Below are positions 8,035 through 18,597 of a stretch of 64,000 bases of DNA, piece after piece. Each line of letters opens with the position of its first letter. The stretch's first letter is position 1. The position numbers were made by a program, and so were the translations under genes. Source of the DNA: Bradyrhizobium sp. CIAT3101 (GTDB taxonomy: Bacteria; Pseudomonadota; Alphaproteobacteria; Rhizobiales; Xanthobacteraceae); assembly GCF_029714945.1 (NCBI RefSeq), contig NZ_CP121634.1:496001-560000 (forward strand), in the 5' to 3' direction. The notes under the pieces are model-generated. The model searched no databases. It had not been told where the DNA came from and saw only the letters and a list, made by a program, of their open reading frames with translations.

Positions 8035-9222
8035 ATGCTCTCCACCCAGAATTCCTCCTTCAGCGAAGCATATCAGGCCCAGATCGCCTCCGGCGCGATC
8101 GAGCCCGATGCCGCGCAGGCCGACGTCGCCGAGGCCTACACGGCGCTCGACCTGCGGCTCGCGAACTACAAGCCGCAGCGCAAGCAGGGGCTGCTCGCCC
8201 GCTTGTTCAGCGGCGGCGACAAGGATGAGGCGCCGCGCGGACTCTACGTCCATGGTGAGGTCGGCCGCGGCAAGACCATGCTGATGGATCTGTTCTTCCA
8301 GCACTCCACCGTCGAGCACAAGCGGCGCGCGCATTTCCACGAATTCATGGCGGAAGCGCATGAGCGCATCTACGACTATCGCCAGGGCATCGCGCGCGGC
8401 GAGATCGCCGACGGCGACGTCATCGCGCTGACCGCGCATGCGATCTTCGAGGAAAGCTGGCTGCTCTGCTTCGACGAATTCCACGTCACCGACATCGCGG
8501 ACGCGATGATCCTCGGCCGCCTGTTCGCGAAGCTGTTCGAGCTCGGCACCGTCGTGGTCGCGACCTCCAACGTCGCGCCCGACGATCTCTACAAGGGCGG
8601 CCTGAACCGCGCGCTGTTCCTGCCCTTCATCAAGCAGATCACCGACCACATGGACGTGCGACGGCTGGATGCGCGCACCGATTTCCGGCTGGAAAAACTT
8701 CAGGGCGTGCCGATGTGGCTGACGCCTGCGGATGGCGACGCCGATGCTGCGCTCAACAAAGCCTGGGCGAAGATGACCGGCAACGCCAAGTGCAAGTCGC
8801 GCGACATCCAGATCAAGGGCCGCACCCTGCACGTGCCGTGCTCGGCCCATGGTGTGGCGCGCTTTGGCTTCGCCGATCTCTGCGAGAAGCCGCTCGGCGC
8901 ATCCGACTACCTCAGGCTGGCGCACGACTATCACACGATCCTGGTCGACCATATTCCAGTGATGGATTTCTCCCAGCGCAACGCCGCCAAGCGCTTCATC
9001 ACGCTGATCGACACCCTCTATGACAATGCCGTGAAGCTGATGGCCTCGGCCGATGCCAACCCGATCTCGCTCTACCTCGCCCACGAAGGCAACGAGGCGA
9101 TGGAGTTCAAGCGGACCTCGTCGCGTCTGATCGAGATGAGCTCGGAATCCTATCTGGCGCTGCCTCACGGCCGCAAGGATTCCACCGCCAGCGGCTCCAC
9201 CAAGGGTTTGGTCGAGACTTAA
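8035..9222 (+). CDS. zapE: Cell division protein ZapE (AFG1-like ATPase)
   Basis: A 395-residue AFG1-family P-loop ATPase. Walker A is GEVGRGKT (residues 74-81) and Walker B is LLCFDEFHVTDI (about 143-154), carrying the family hallmark DEFxVTDI. Then follow a sensor-like VVATSNVAPDDLY and the conserved PFI segment. In E. coli ZapE associates with the Z-ring; eukaryotic AFG1 works in mitochondrial protein quality control. In alphaproteobacteria the gene very often stands directly before mdh, as here. The ATG is preceded by GGTAAGGAGCG. The C-terminal Ser/Thr-rich tail is variable. Confidence 0.93.
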   Translation: MLSTQNSSFSEAYQAQIASGAIEPDAAQADVAEAYTALDLRLANYKPQRKQGLLARLFSGGDKDEAPRGLYVHGEVGRGKTMLMDLFFQHSTVEHKRRAHFHEFMAEAHERIYDYRQGIARGEIADGDVIALTAHAIFEESWLLCFDEFHVTDIADAMILGRLFAKLFELGTVVVATSNVAPDDLYKGGLNRALFLPFIKQITDHMDVRRLDARTDFRLEKLQGVPMWLTPADGDADAALNKAWAKMTGNAKCKSRDIQIKGRTLHVPCSAHGVARFGFADLCEKPLGASDYLRLAHDYHTILVDHIPVMDFSQRNAAKRFITLIDTLYDNAVKLMASADANPISLYLAHEGNEAMEFKRTSSRLIEMSSESYLALPHGRKDSTASGSTKGLVET

Positions 9223-9238
9223 GTCCTATTTGCCAGCG

Positions 9239-9329
9239 CTGTCATTCCGCCGCGCCGGCCTTCGCGGGCGAGCTCGAAATCTGGTGCGTGACTTTCGGGT
9301 TAACGCCCACGCGCGCCCGGGAATGACAG
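9239..9329. repeat. Intergenic palindrome between zapE and mdh
   Basis: Ends CTGTCATTCC and GGAATGACAG are exact inverted copies, with a GC-rich interior that is only partly complementary. It resembles the family B repeats at 20572, 46561 and 49437 in its general plan but not in its interior. It is placed where zapE transcription would end. Confidence 0.5.
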
Positions 9330-9403
9330 GGTTGCGCTCGGATGCGCAGCAAGCCCGACAATTGGGCATTGGGCGACTTGAACGGCGGAAGCGAAAGGGA
9401 TAA

Positions 9404-10420
<1,017 letters not shown>

Positions 10421-10433
10421 GGGCAAGCAATCC

Positions 10434-10472
10434 CCGCCGAAGATCGAAACCCGGTCTTCGGCGGTTTCATTT
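10434..10472 (+). terminator. Rho-independent terminator after mdh
   Basis: An 11-bp GC-rich stem (CCGCCGAAGA with GTCTTCGGCGG, allowing one mismatch) is followed by TTTCATTT. It lies 14 bases after the mdh stop, so mdh can be expressed apart from sucCD. Confidence 0.75.
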
Positions 10473-10622
10473 CCGGGCCCCGGCTAGCCGGGACGGGGGC
10501 CGGTTCCAAGATTTCCGATGTCAAAGAATCCGGGTTGCAGTTCTCGTGGTATATGGTATGCCAGCCACAAGACTGAGGTGGGCCCCTAGGGGTCTCCGCC
10601 CGCGGGTTCAGGGAGCGATCAT

Positions 10623-11819
10623 ATGAATATCCATGAATATCAGGCCAAAGCGCTGCTGAGCGAGTTCGGCGTAGCGATCTCGAAGGGCGTTCCGGTCCTG
10701 AAGGCCGCCGACGCCGAAGCCGCCGCCAAGGCGCTGCCGGGTCCGGTCTATGTGGTGAAGAGCCAGATCCACGCCGGCGGCCGCGGCAAGGGCAAGTTCA
10801 AGGAAGCCTCGGCCGGCGACAAGGGCGGCGTTCGCATCGCCAAGTCGGCCGCGGAGGTCTCCGAATTCGCCAAGCAGATGCTCGGCGCCACCCTGGTGAC
10901 GATCCAGACCGGCCCCGCCGGCAAGCAGGTCAACCGCCTCTACATCGAGGACGGCTCCGACATCGACAAGGAGTTCTACCTCTCGATCCTGGTCGACCGC
11001 GAGACTTCGCGCGTCTCCTTCGTCGTCTCGACCGAAGGCGGCGTCAACATCGAGGACGTCGCGCACAACAACCCGGAAAAGATCGTCACCTTCTCGGTCG
11101 ATCCCGCGACCGGCATCATGGGCCATCACGGCCGCACCGTCGCCAACGCGCTGAAGCTCTCCGGTGACCTCGCCAAGCAGGCCGAGAAGCTCACCGCGCA
11201 GCTCTACGCGGCCTTCGTCGCCAAGGACATGGCCATGCTGGAGATCAACCCGCTGGTCGTGACCAAGCAGGGCCAGCTCCGCGTGCTCGACGCCAAGGTG
11301 TCGTTCGACGACAACTCCCTGTTCCGTCACCCCGACGTGCTCGCGCTGCGCGACGAGACCGAGGAAGACGCCAAGGAAATCGAGGCGTCCAAGTACGACC
11401 TCAACTACGTCACCCTCGACGGCAATATCGGCTGCATGGTCAACGGCGCCGGTCTCGCCATGGCGACGATGGACATCATCAAGCTCTACGGCATGGCGCC
11501 GGCGAACTTCCTCGACGTCGGCGGCAGCGCCAGCAAGGAGAAGGTCGCGGCCGCGTTCAAGATCATCACCGCGGATCCCAACGTGAAGGGCATCCTGGTC
11601 AACATCTTCGGTGGTATCATGAAGTGCGACGTGATCGCCGAGGGCGTCACCGCCGCCGTGCGCGAGGTCGGCCTTAGCGTTCCGCTGGTGGTTCGCCTCG
11701 AAGGCACCAACGTCGAGCTCGGAAAGAAGATCATCCGTGAATCCGGCCTGAACGTGGTGCCGGCCGACAATCTCGACGACGCCGCGCAGAAGATCGTGAA
11801 GGCCGTCAAGGGAGGCTAA
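10623..11819 (+). CDS. sucC: Succinyl-CoA ligase (ADP-forming) subunit beta
   Basis: A 398-residue ATP-grasp subunit of succinyl-CoA synthetase, which couples succinyl-CoA cleavage to ATP or GTP formation. The N-terminus [17 protein letters not shown] is canonical. The nucleotide-binding Gly-rich loop is [13 protein letters not shown] (about residues 46-58), metal ligands lie in MLEINPLVV, and [16 protein letters not shown] near the C-terminus contacts the alpha subunit. A GGGAGCG ribosome site precedes the ATG. Unusually, the partner sucD is not adjacent: a DUF1579 gene lies between, starting 5 bases after the sucC stop. Confidence 0.97.
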   Translation: MNIHEYQAKALLSEFGVAISKGVPVLKAADAEAAAKALPGPVYVVKSQIHAGGRGKGKFKEASAGDKGGVRIAKSAAEVSEFAKQMLGATLVTIQTGPAGKQVNRLYIEDGSDIDKEFYLSILVDRETSRVSFVVSTEGGVNIEDVAHNNPEKIVTFSVDPATGIMGHHGRTVANALKLSGDLAKQAEKLTAQLYAAFVAKDMAMLEINPLVVTKQGQLRVLDAKVSFDDNSLFRHPDVLALRDETEEDAKEIEASKYDLNYVTLDGNIGCMVNGAGLAMATMDIIKLYGMAPANFLDVGGSASKEKVAAAFKIITADPNVKGILVNIFGGIMKCDVIAEGVTAAVREVGLSVPLVVRLEGTNVELGKKIIRESGLNVVPADNLDDAAQKIVKAVKGG

Positions 11820-11823
11820 GGCC

Positions 11824-12303
11824 ATGACCCAGGACCATCTCGCCGCATCATCCCCCCTCACCGAGCACATGCGCCTGTCGGCGTTCGCCGGCGAATGGAA
11901 TGGTGAAGAGGTGGTCTTTCCGTCGCGCTGGACGGAGGGTGGCTCCGCCACCTCTCATGTCGTGGCGCGCATGGACCTCAACGGCTTCTACCTGATCCAG
12001 GACGCGGTGCAGATGCGTGACGGCAAGCGGAGCTTCGCCACCCACGGCATCTTCACCTGGGACCGCGACGACCGGACCTACAAATTGTTCTGGTACGATT
12101 CACTCGGCTACACGCCGCCCGCGCCCGCCTCCGGCGGGTGGGTCGGCAAGACCCTGACGCTGGTGCGCGGCTCGCTCCGCGGCAATGCGCGCCACGTCTA
12201 CGAGATCATCGACGACAATTCCTACTCGTTGAAGATCCAGTTCTCGCCGGACGCGGAAGGCTGGGCTGACGTGCTCACTGGCGTCTACCGCCGCATCCAC
12301 TGA
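11824..12303 (+). CDS. DUF1579 family protein between sucC and sucD
   Basis: A 159-residue soluble protein of the DUF1579 type. Typical features are [12 protein letters not shown] near residues 19-30, [30 protein letters not shown], and a C-terminal strand set ending TGVYRRIH. The pattern suggests a lipocalin-like or START-like beta fold, but no catalytic residues are known for the family. It begins 5 bases after the sucC stop and ends 35 bases before sucD, so it must share their transcript. The position suggests co-expression with succinyl-CoA ligase rather than a demonstrated role in it. There is no signal peptide. Confidence 0.8.
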   Translation: MTQDHLAASSPLTEHMRLSAFAGEWNGEEVVFPSRWTEGGSATSHVVARMDLNGFYLIQDAVQMRDGKRSFATHGIFTWDRDDRTYKLFWYDSLGYTPPAPASGGWVGKTLTLVRGSLRGNARHVYEIIDDNSYSLKIQFSPDAEGWADVLTGVYRRIH

Positions 12304-12337
12304 CCTCTCACTCGTTAGTTTCGCGAAAGCAGACCTC

Positions 12338-13222
12338 ATGTCCATCCTGATCGACAAGAACACCAAGGTCATCTGCCAGGGCTTCACCGGCAAGAACGGC
12401 ACCTTCCACTCCGAAGCCGCGATTGCCTACGGCACCAAGATGGTCGGCGGCACCTCGCCGGGCAAAGGCGGCTCGACCCATCTGAACCTGCCGGTGTTCG
12501 ACACCGTGCGCGAGGCGCGCGAGAAGACCGGCGCGGATGCATCGGTGATCTACGTGCCGCCGCCGGGCGCGGCCGACGCGATCTGCGAAGCCATCGACGC
12601 CGAGATCCCGCTGATCGTCTGCATCACCGAAGGCATTCCGGTGATCGACATGGTGCGCGTGAAGCGTTCGCTGGCCGGCTCCAAGTCGCGCCTGATCGGG
12701 CCGAACTGCCCGGGCGTCATGACCGCCGGCGAGTGCAAGATCGGCATCATGCCGGCCAACATCTTCAAGACCGGCTCCGTCGGCATCGTCTCCCGTTCGG
12801 GCACGCTGACCTATGAAGCCGTGTTCCAGACCTCCCAGGAGGGCCTCGGCCAGACCACCGCGGTCGGCATCGGCGGCGACCCGGTCAAGGGCACCGAGTT
12901 CATCGACGTCCTCGAAATGCTCCTGGCCGACCCCAAGACCGAATCGATCATCATGATCGGCGAGATCGGCGGCTCGGCCGAGGAAGACGCCGCCCAGTTC
13001 CTCAAGGACGAGGCCAAGCGTGGCCGCAAGAAGCCGATGGTCGGTTTCATCGCCGGTGTCACCGCCCCTCCCGGCCGCCGCATGGGCCATGCCGGTGCGA
13101 TCATCTCGGGCGGCAAGGGCGACGCCGGTTCCAAGACCGACGCGATGAAATCCGCAGGGATTACAGTGTCGCCGTCTCCCGCACGCCTTGGCCACACGCT
13201 TGCCGAAAAATTGAAGGGTTAA
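12338..13222 (+). CDS. sucD: Succinyl-CoA ligase subunit alpha
   Basis: A 294-residue CoA-binding subunit of succinyl-CoA synthetase. The CoA-binding Rossmann start reads [19 protein letters not shown]. The segments [19 protein letters not shown] and [10 protein letters not shown] are typical, and the phosphorylated catalytic histidine is in [11 protein letters not shown] (H251). Length and sequence are full and intact. It follows the DUF1579 gene by 35 bases and precedes sucA by 137 bases, with no obvious terminator between sucD and sucA. Confidence 0.97.
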   Translation: MSILIDKNTKVICQGFTGKNGTFHSEAAIAYGTKMVGGTSPGKGGSTHLNLPVFDTVREAREKTGADASVIYVPPPGAADAICEAIDAEIPLIVCITEGIPVIDMVRVKRSLAGSKSRLIGPNCPGVMTAGECKIGIMPANIFKTGSVGIVSRSGTLTYEAVFQTSQEGLGQTTAVGIGGDPVKGTEFIDVLEMLLADPKTESIIMIGEIGGSAEEDAAQFLKDEAKRGRKKPMVGFIAGVTAPPGRRMGHAGAIISGGKGDAGSKTDAMKSAGITVSPSPARLGHTLAEKLKG

Positions 13223-13359
13223 TTCACTCCTTCGTGCTTTTCCGGGCGAAGTTTCGCAGCAAATAGGGTAAATGGTGCCAGTCGCGTCGGGCCTCTGCCG
13301 GGGAGCCCGACGCCAGCGCCGTTTGTTATGCGCGAACCGAAATCGCCAGGAACTCAAGT

Positions 13360-16317
13360 ATGTCTCGCCAGGACGCGAACGCAGCCTTTGCCCTCTCATC
13401 CTTTTTGCAGGGCACCAACGCCACCTACATCGACGAAATCTACGCCCGCTACGAGAAGGACCCGTCCTCGGTCGACGCCGAGTGGCAGGAGTTCTTCAAG
13501 AGCCTCAATGACCAGCCGGCCGACGTCCGCAAGAACGCCGAAGGCCCGTCCTGGGAGCGCGCCAACTGGCCGCAGACGCCAAAGGACGACCTGACCTCCG
13601 CGCTGGACGGCAACTGGGCCGAGGTCGAGAAGGCGGTCGGCAACAAGATCGCCGCCAAGGCGCAGGCCAAGGGCGCCGACATCTCCTCCGCCGACCTCCT
13701 CCAGGCCACGCGCGACTCTGTGCGTGCGTTGATGCTGATCCGCTCCTACCGCATGCGTGGCCACTTCCACGCCAAGCTCGATCCGCTCGGAATCGAAGCC
13801 CCGCGCAACCGCGAAGAGCTCGACCCGCGCACCTACGGCTTCAGCGAAGCCGATTTCGACCGCAAGATCTTTCTCGATCACGTGCTCGGTCTCGAATACG
13901 CCAATCTGCGCGAAATCACCGCGATCTGCGAGCGCACCTACTGCCAGACGCTCGGCGTCGAGTTCATGCACATCAGCAACGCTGCGCAGAAGGCCTGGAT
14001 CCAGGAGCGCATCGAAGGGCCGGATAAGGAAATCTCCTTCACCCGCGAAGGTCGCCGCGCCATCCTGATGAAGCTCGTCGAAGCCGAAGGCTTCGAAAAG
14101 TTCTGCGATACCAAGTTCACCGGCACCAAGCGCTTCGGCCTCGACGGCGGTGAATCCCTGATCCCCGCGCTCGAGCAGATCATCAAGCGCGGCGGCAATC
14201 TCGGCGTGAAGGAAGTCGTGCTCGGCATGCCGCATCGCGGCCGCCTCAACGTGCTGACCCAGGTGATGGGCAAGGCCCATCGCGCGCTGTTCCACGAGTT
14301 CAAGGGCGGCTCGGCCAATCCCGACGCGGTCGAAGGCTCGGGCGACGTGAAGTACCACCTCGGCGCGTCCTCGGACCGCGAGTTCGACGGCAACCGCATC
14401 CATCTGTCGCTGACCGCCAACCCCTCGCATCTCGAGATCGTCGATCCCGTCGTGCTCGGCAAGGTCCGCGCCAAGCAGGACCAGCACGGCGATCCGCCGG
14501 ATCAGCGCATCTCGGTGATGCCGCTCCTGATGCATGGCGACGCGGCGTTCGCGGGCCAGGGCGTAGTCGCGGAATGCTTCGGCCTGTCGGATCTGAAGGG
14601 CTACCGCACCGGCGGCTCCGTGCACTTCATCGTCAACAACCAGATCGGCTTCACCACCTATCCGCGTTACTCGCGCTCCTCGCCGTATCCGTCGGACGTG
14701 GCGAAGATGATCGACGCGCCGATCTTCCACGTGAACGGCGACGATCCGGAAGCCGTGGTGTTCGCGGCAAAGGTCGCGACCGAGTTCCGGCAGAAATTCC
14801 ACAAGCCCGTCGTCATCGACATGTTCTGCTACCGCAGGCATGGCCACAACGAAGGCGACGAGCCGGCGTTCACCCAGCCGGTGATGTACAAGAAGATCGC
14901 GGCTCACCCCTCGACGCTGGAGCTGTACGCCCGCCGTCTGGTCAGCGAAGGCGTGATGACCGAGGGCGAGGTCGACAAGGCCAAGGCCGACTGGCGCGCG
15001 CGGCTCGATGCCGAGTTCGAAGCCGGCACGTCCTACAAGCCGAACAAGGCCGACTGGCTCGACGGCAAGTGGGCGGGCTTCAAGATCGCCGACCAGGAAG
15101 AGGACGCGCGTCGTGGCGTCACCGGTGTCGACATCACCGCGCTGAAGGACATCGGCCGCAAGATCACCAAGGTGCCGGACGGTTTCCGCGTCCATCGCAC
15201 CATCCAGCGCTTCCTCGAGAATCGCTCGAAGGCGATCGACACCGGTGCCGGCATCGACTGGGCGACCGGTGAGGCGCTGGCGTTCTGCACGCTGCTCAAC
15301 GAGAACCACCACGTGCGCCTGTCCGGCCAGGACTCGGAGCGCGGCACCTTCTCGCAGCGTCACTCGGTCCTGATCGACCAGGAGGACGAGAGCCGCTACA
15401 CGCCGTTCAACCATCTCGGCCACGAGCAGGGCCATTACGAGGTCATCAACTCGCTGCTGTCGGAAGAAGCCGTGCTCGGCTTCGAATACGGCTACTCGCT
15501 CGCCGAGCCGAACACGCTGACGCTGTGGGAAGCCCAGTTCGGCGACTTCGCCAACGGCGCGCAGGTCGTGTTCGACCAGTTCATCTCCTCGGGCGAACGC
15601 AAATGGCTGCGCATGTCCGGTCTCGTCTGCCTGTTGCCGCACGGCTATGAGGGCCAGGGACCGGAGCACTCTTCGGCGCGTCTGGAGCGTTACCTGCAGA
15701 TGTGCGCGGAAGACAACATGCAGGTGGTCTACCCGACCACGCCGGCGAACTACTTCCACGTGCTGCGCCGTCAGCTTCATCGCGAGATCCGCAAGCCGCT
15801 GATCCTGATGACGCCGAAGTCGCTGCTGCGTCACAAGCGCGCCGTCTCGCGTCTCGAGGAGCTCGCGAAGGGAACGACCTTCCACCGCATCCTGTATGAT
15901 GACGCCCAGATGCTGCCGAACGAGGCGATCAAGCTCGTTCCGGACGAGAAGATCCGCCGCATCGTGCTGTGCTCGGGCAAGGTCTATTACGACCTCTACG
16001 AGGAGCGCGAGAAGCGCGGCATCGACGACATCTATCTGATGCGCGTCGAGCAGCTCTATCCGGTGCCGCTGAAGGCGCTGGTGGCCGAGCTGTCCCGCTT
16101 CAAGAAGGCGGAAGTAATCTGGTGCCAGGAAGAGCCGCGCAACATGGGTGCCTGGCACTTCATCGAGCCCTATCTGGAATGGGTGCTGAACCAGGTGAAC
16201 GGTGTGAGCCGGCGTCCGCGTTATGTCGGCCGCGCCGCTTCCGCCGCGACCGCCACTGGTCTGATGTCCAAGCATCAGGCGCAGCTGAAGGCGTTCCTGG
16301 ACGAAGCATTGAGCTGA
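13360..16317 (+). CDS. sucA: 2-oxoglutarate dehydrogenase E1 component
   Basis: A 985-residue thiamine-diphosphate enzyme that decarboxylates 2-oxoglutarate and hands the succinyl group to the lipoyl arm of SucB. The E2-binding N-terminal peptide is visible (SFLQGTNATYIDEIYARYEK). ThDP binding is in the region GDAAFAGQGVVAE to FIVNNQIGFTT (about residues 390-430), and RRHGHNEGDEP follows. The transketolase-like part contains GEALAFCTLL and VRLSGQDSERGTFSQRH. The ATG begins MSRQDANAAF. The GC-rich antisense strand carries a 959-codon open frame, which is only a codon-bias shadow. Confidence 0.97.
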   Translation: MSRQDANAAFALSSFLQGTNATYIDEIYARYEKDPSSVDAEWQEFFKSLNDQPADVRKNAEGPSWERANWPQTPKDDLTSALDGNWAEVEKAVGNKIAAKAQAKGADISSADLLQATRDSVRALMLIRSYRMRGHFHAKLDPLGIEAPRNREELDPRTYGFSEADFDRKIFLDHVLGLEYANLREITAICERTYCQTLGVEFMHISNAAQKAWIQERIEGPDKEISFTREGRRAILMKLVEAEGFEKFCDTKFTGTKRFGLDGGESLIPALEQIIKRGGNLGVKEVVLGMPHRGRLNVLTQVMGKAHRALFHEFKGGSANPDAVEGSGDVKYHLGASSDREFDGNRIHLSLTANPSHLEIVDPVVLGKVRAKQDQHGDPPDQRISVMPLLMHGDAAFAGQGVVAECFGLSDLKGYRTGGSVHFIVNNQIGFTTYPRYSRSSPYPSDVAKMIDAPIFHVNGDDPEAVVFAAKVATEFRQKFHKPVVIDMFCYRRHGHNEGDEPAFTQPVMYKKIAAHPSTLELYARRLVSEGVMTEGEVDKAKADWRARLDAEFEAGTSYKPNKADWLDGKWAGFKIADQEEDARRGVTGVDITALKDIGRKITKVPDGFRVHRTIQRFLENRSKAIDTGAGIDWATGEALAFCTLLNENHHVRLSGQDSERGTFSQRHSVLIDQEDESRYTPFNHLGHEQGHYEVINSLLSEEAVLGFEYGYSLAEPNTLTLWEAQFGDFANGAQVVFDQFISSGERKWLRMSGLVCLLPHGYEGQGPEHSSARLERYLQMCAEDNMQVVYPTTPANYFHVLRRQLHREIRKPLILMTPKSLLRHKRAVSRLEELAKGTTFHRILYDDAQMLPNEAIKLVPDEKIRRIVLCSGKVYYDLYEEREKRGIDDIYLMRVEQLYPVPLKALVAELSRFKKAEVIWCQEEPRNMGAWHFIEPYLEWVLNQVNGVSRRPRYVGRAASAATATGLMSKHQAQLKAFLDEALS

Positions 16318-16334
16318 TCTTTTCGAACTGCGTC

Positions 16335-16359
16335 ATGCCCCGCCCACAAGGCGGGGCAT
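16335..16359. repeat. Short palindrome between sucA and sucB
   Basis: ATGCCCCGCC-CACAA-GGCGGGGCAT is a perfect inverted repeat with 10-base arms. There is no U-tract on either side. It may be a small mobile palindrome or an mRNA-stabilising hairpin inside the sucAB transcript. Confidence 0.6.
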
Positions 16360-16482
16360 CCGGTAAGTCGTGACGACCTCGTGAATGCGATGCGTCCCGG
16401 CTTGCTGGATGGCTTGCTTTTCGCCGGCCGATGACACCCCCCGAATTCACGACCGCATTGGCGATCCCTTAAGGAAAAGACC

Positions 16483-17724
16483 ATGACTGAAATTCGTGTG
16501 CCGACGCTCGGCGAATCCGTCACCGAGGCCACCATCGGCCGCTGGTTCAAGAAGGCCGGCGACGCCGTCGCCGTCGACGAGCCCTTGGTGGAGCTCGAGA
16601 CCGACAAGGTCACCATCGAAGTCCCGGCGCCGTCCGCGGGCACGCTGAGCGAGATCATCGCTGCTGACGGTACGACTGTTGCAGTCGGCGCGCTGCTCGG
16701 ACAGATCACCGAAGGTGCCGCCGGCGCAAAGCCCGCCGCCGCGCCCGCCAAGCCCGCTGCTGCTCCGGCTCCCGCCGCTGCTGCCCCCGCTCCGGCTCCG
16801 GCCGCGAAGGCCCCGCCGGCCGATGCGCCGCTCGCCCCGTCGGTGCGCAAGCTTTCCGCCGAGACCGGCGTCGATGCCTCGACCGTTCCGGGCTCCGGCA
16901 AGGACGGCCGCGTCACCAAGGGCGACATGCTCGCCGCGATCGAGCGTGCGGCGTCCGCGCCGACCCCGGTCAACCAGCCCGCCGCCGCCGTGCAGGTGCG
17001 CAGCGCTTCGCCGGCCGATGACGCCGCCCGCGAAGAGCGCGTCAAGATGACCCGCCTGCGCCAGACCATCGCGCGCCGCCTCAAGGACGTGCAGAACACC
17101 GCGGCCATGCTGACGACCTTCAACGAGGTCGACATGACCAACGTGATGGCGCTGCGTGCTCACTACAAGGATGCGTTCGAGAAGAAGCACGGCTCGAAGC
17201 TCGGCTTCATGGGCTTCTTCACCAAGGCCGTCGTGCAGGCGCTGAAGGACATCCCGGCGGTCAACGCCGAGATCGACGGCACCGACCTGATCTACAAGAA
17301 CTACTACCACATCGGCGTCGCCGTCGGCACCGACAAGGGTCTCGTCGTGCCGGTCGTGCGCGATTGCGACAACAAGTCGATCGCCGACATCGAGAAGGGC
17401 ATCGCCGATTTCGGTCGCCGCGCCCGTGACGGCCAGCTCAAGATCGACGAGATGCAGGGTGGCACCTTCACCATCACCAATGGCGGCATCTACGGCTCGC
17501 TGATGTCGACCCCGATCCTGAACGCGCCGCAGTCCGGCATCCTCGGCATGCACAAGATCCAGGATCGTCCGATGGTGGTCGGCGGCAAGATCGAGGTTCG
17601 CCCGATGATGTATCTGGCGCTGTCCTACGATCACCGCGTGATCGACGGCAAGGAAGCCGTCACCTTCCTGGTTCGCGTCAAGGAGAGCCTGGAAGATCCG
17701 GCGCGTCTGGTGCTGGACCTCTGA
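16483..17724 (+). CDS. sucB: Dihydrolipoyllysine-residue succinyltransferase (E2 of 2-oxoglutarate dehydrogenase)
   Basis: A 413-residue E2 subunit. A single lipoyl domain (residues 1-78) has the modified lysine in ETDKVTIE (K42). A long Ala/Pro linker follows (about 80-112), then an E1/E3 peripheral-subunit-binding domain ([30 protein letters not shown]; about 116-152). The catalytic acyltransferase domain ends with [13 protein letters not shown], which holds the active-site His and Asp near 384 and 388. It transfers the succinyl group to CoA. The ribosome site is AAGGAAAAG before ATG 16483. Confidence 0.97.
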   Translation: MTEIRVPTLGESVTEATIGRWFKKAGDAVAVDEPLVELETDKVTIEVPAPSAGTLSEIIAADGTTVAVGALLGQITEGAAGAKPAAAPAKPAAAPAPAAAAPAPAPAAKAPPADAPLAPSVRKLSAETGVDASTVPGSGKDGRVTKGDMLAAIERAASAPTPVNQPAAAVQVRSASPADDAAREERVKMTRLRQTIARRLKDVQNTAAMLTTFNEVDMTNVMALRAHYKDAFEKKHGSKLGFMGFFTKAVVQALKDIPAVNAEIDGTDLIYKNYYHIGVAVGTDKGLVVPVVRDCDNKSIADIEKGIADFGRRARDGQLKIDEMQGGTFTITNGGIYGSLMSTPILNAPQSGILGMHKIQDRPMVVGGKIEVRPMMYLALSYDHRVIDGKEAVTFLVRVKESLEDPARLVLDL

Positions 17725-17791
17725 TCGCTGATGCTCTGCGAGCGCCGTCGCTCTTTCGGGTGACGGCGCCTGTCGAACCATGGAGGCGCGC

Positions 17792-18541
17792 GTGACGGAT
17801 AAGGTCGTTGTCATCACCGGCGGCAGCCGCGGCATTGGTCGCGCGACCGCGCTTGCGGCGGCCGCGCGCGGCTACCGCGTCGTGGTCGGCTATGCCAGCA
17901 ACCAGGCGGCCGCAGACGAGGTGGTCGCGCAGATCGAAGCCGGTAACGGCAAGGCGATCGCTGTGAAATGCGATGTCGCTGAAGAAGGCGACATCATCGA
18001 TCTGTTCAAGCAGGCCGACAAGTTCGGCACGTTGGCCGCGCTCGTCAACAATGGCGGCATTGTCGGCAAGAGCGGGGTGCGCGTCGACGAGATGTCGGCC
18101 GAGCGCATCCAGCGCGTGCTGGCGGTCAACGTCACCGGCTCGATCCTCTGCGCACGCGAAGCCGTGAAGCGGATGTCGACCAAGCACGGCGGCAAGGGCG
18201 GCGTCATCGTCAATCTGTCATCGGTTGCTGCCAAGCTTGGCGCGCCGAATACCTATGTCGACTACGCGGCGTCCAAGGGCGCGATCGATTCCTTCACCAT
18301 CGGCCTCGGTTACGAGGTCGCGGCCGAAGGCATTCGCGTCGCGGGCATTCGCCCCGGCCTGATCGATACCGACATCCACGCCTCCGGCGGCGAGCCCGAT
18401 CGGCACCACCGCCTGGCCCATATGGTGCCGATGAAGCGCGTCGGCACCGCGGACGAAATCGCCAATGCCATCGTCTGGCTGATGTCGGACGAGGCCTCTT
18501 ACGTCACCTCAGCCATTCTCGATGTGTCCGGCGGACGCTGA
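17792..18541 (+). CDS. Short-chain dehydrogenase/reductase (SDR) between sucB and lpdA
   Basis: A classical SDR of about 249 residues. The cofactor motif is [12 protein letters not shown] near the N-terminus, NNGGIVG corresponds to the NNAG stabilising motif, and the catalytic Ser and YxxxK lie in [10 protein letters not shown] and [12 protein letters not shown]. The C-terminus ends ILDVSGGR. The arginine in the VVVGYASNQ region does not settle NAD versus NADP. I prefer GTG 17792, because a GGAGG site lies 5 bases upstream; that GGAGG itself overlaps the alternative ATG at 17780. It has no known place in the 2-oxoglutarate dehydrogenase complex, yet it sits in the same transcript between sucB and lpdA. 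The substrate is unknown. Confidence 0.85.
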   Translation: MTDKVVVITGGSRGIGRATALAAAARGYRVVVGYASNQAAADEVVAQIEAGNGKAIAVKCDVAEEGDIIDLFKQADKFGTLAALVNNGGIVGKSGVRVDEMSAERIQRVLAVNVTGSILCAREAVKRMSTKHGGKGGVIVNLSSVAAKLGAPNTYVDYAASKGAIDSFTIGLGYEVAAEGIRVAGIRPGLIDTDIHASGGEPDRHHRLAHMVPMKRVGTADEIANAIVWLMSDEASYVTSAILDVSGGR

Positions 18542-18597
18542 CGCGCCGGCGGACGCTGACACATCCTCATCACGCTAAACTTACGGGACTTTCTCTC

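Noticed and set aside
13396..16275. A 959-codon open frame on the minus strand opposite sucA
   Set aside because: sucA is intact and highly conserved on the plus strand. The antisense translation has the typical shadow composition and no recognisable domain.
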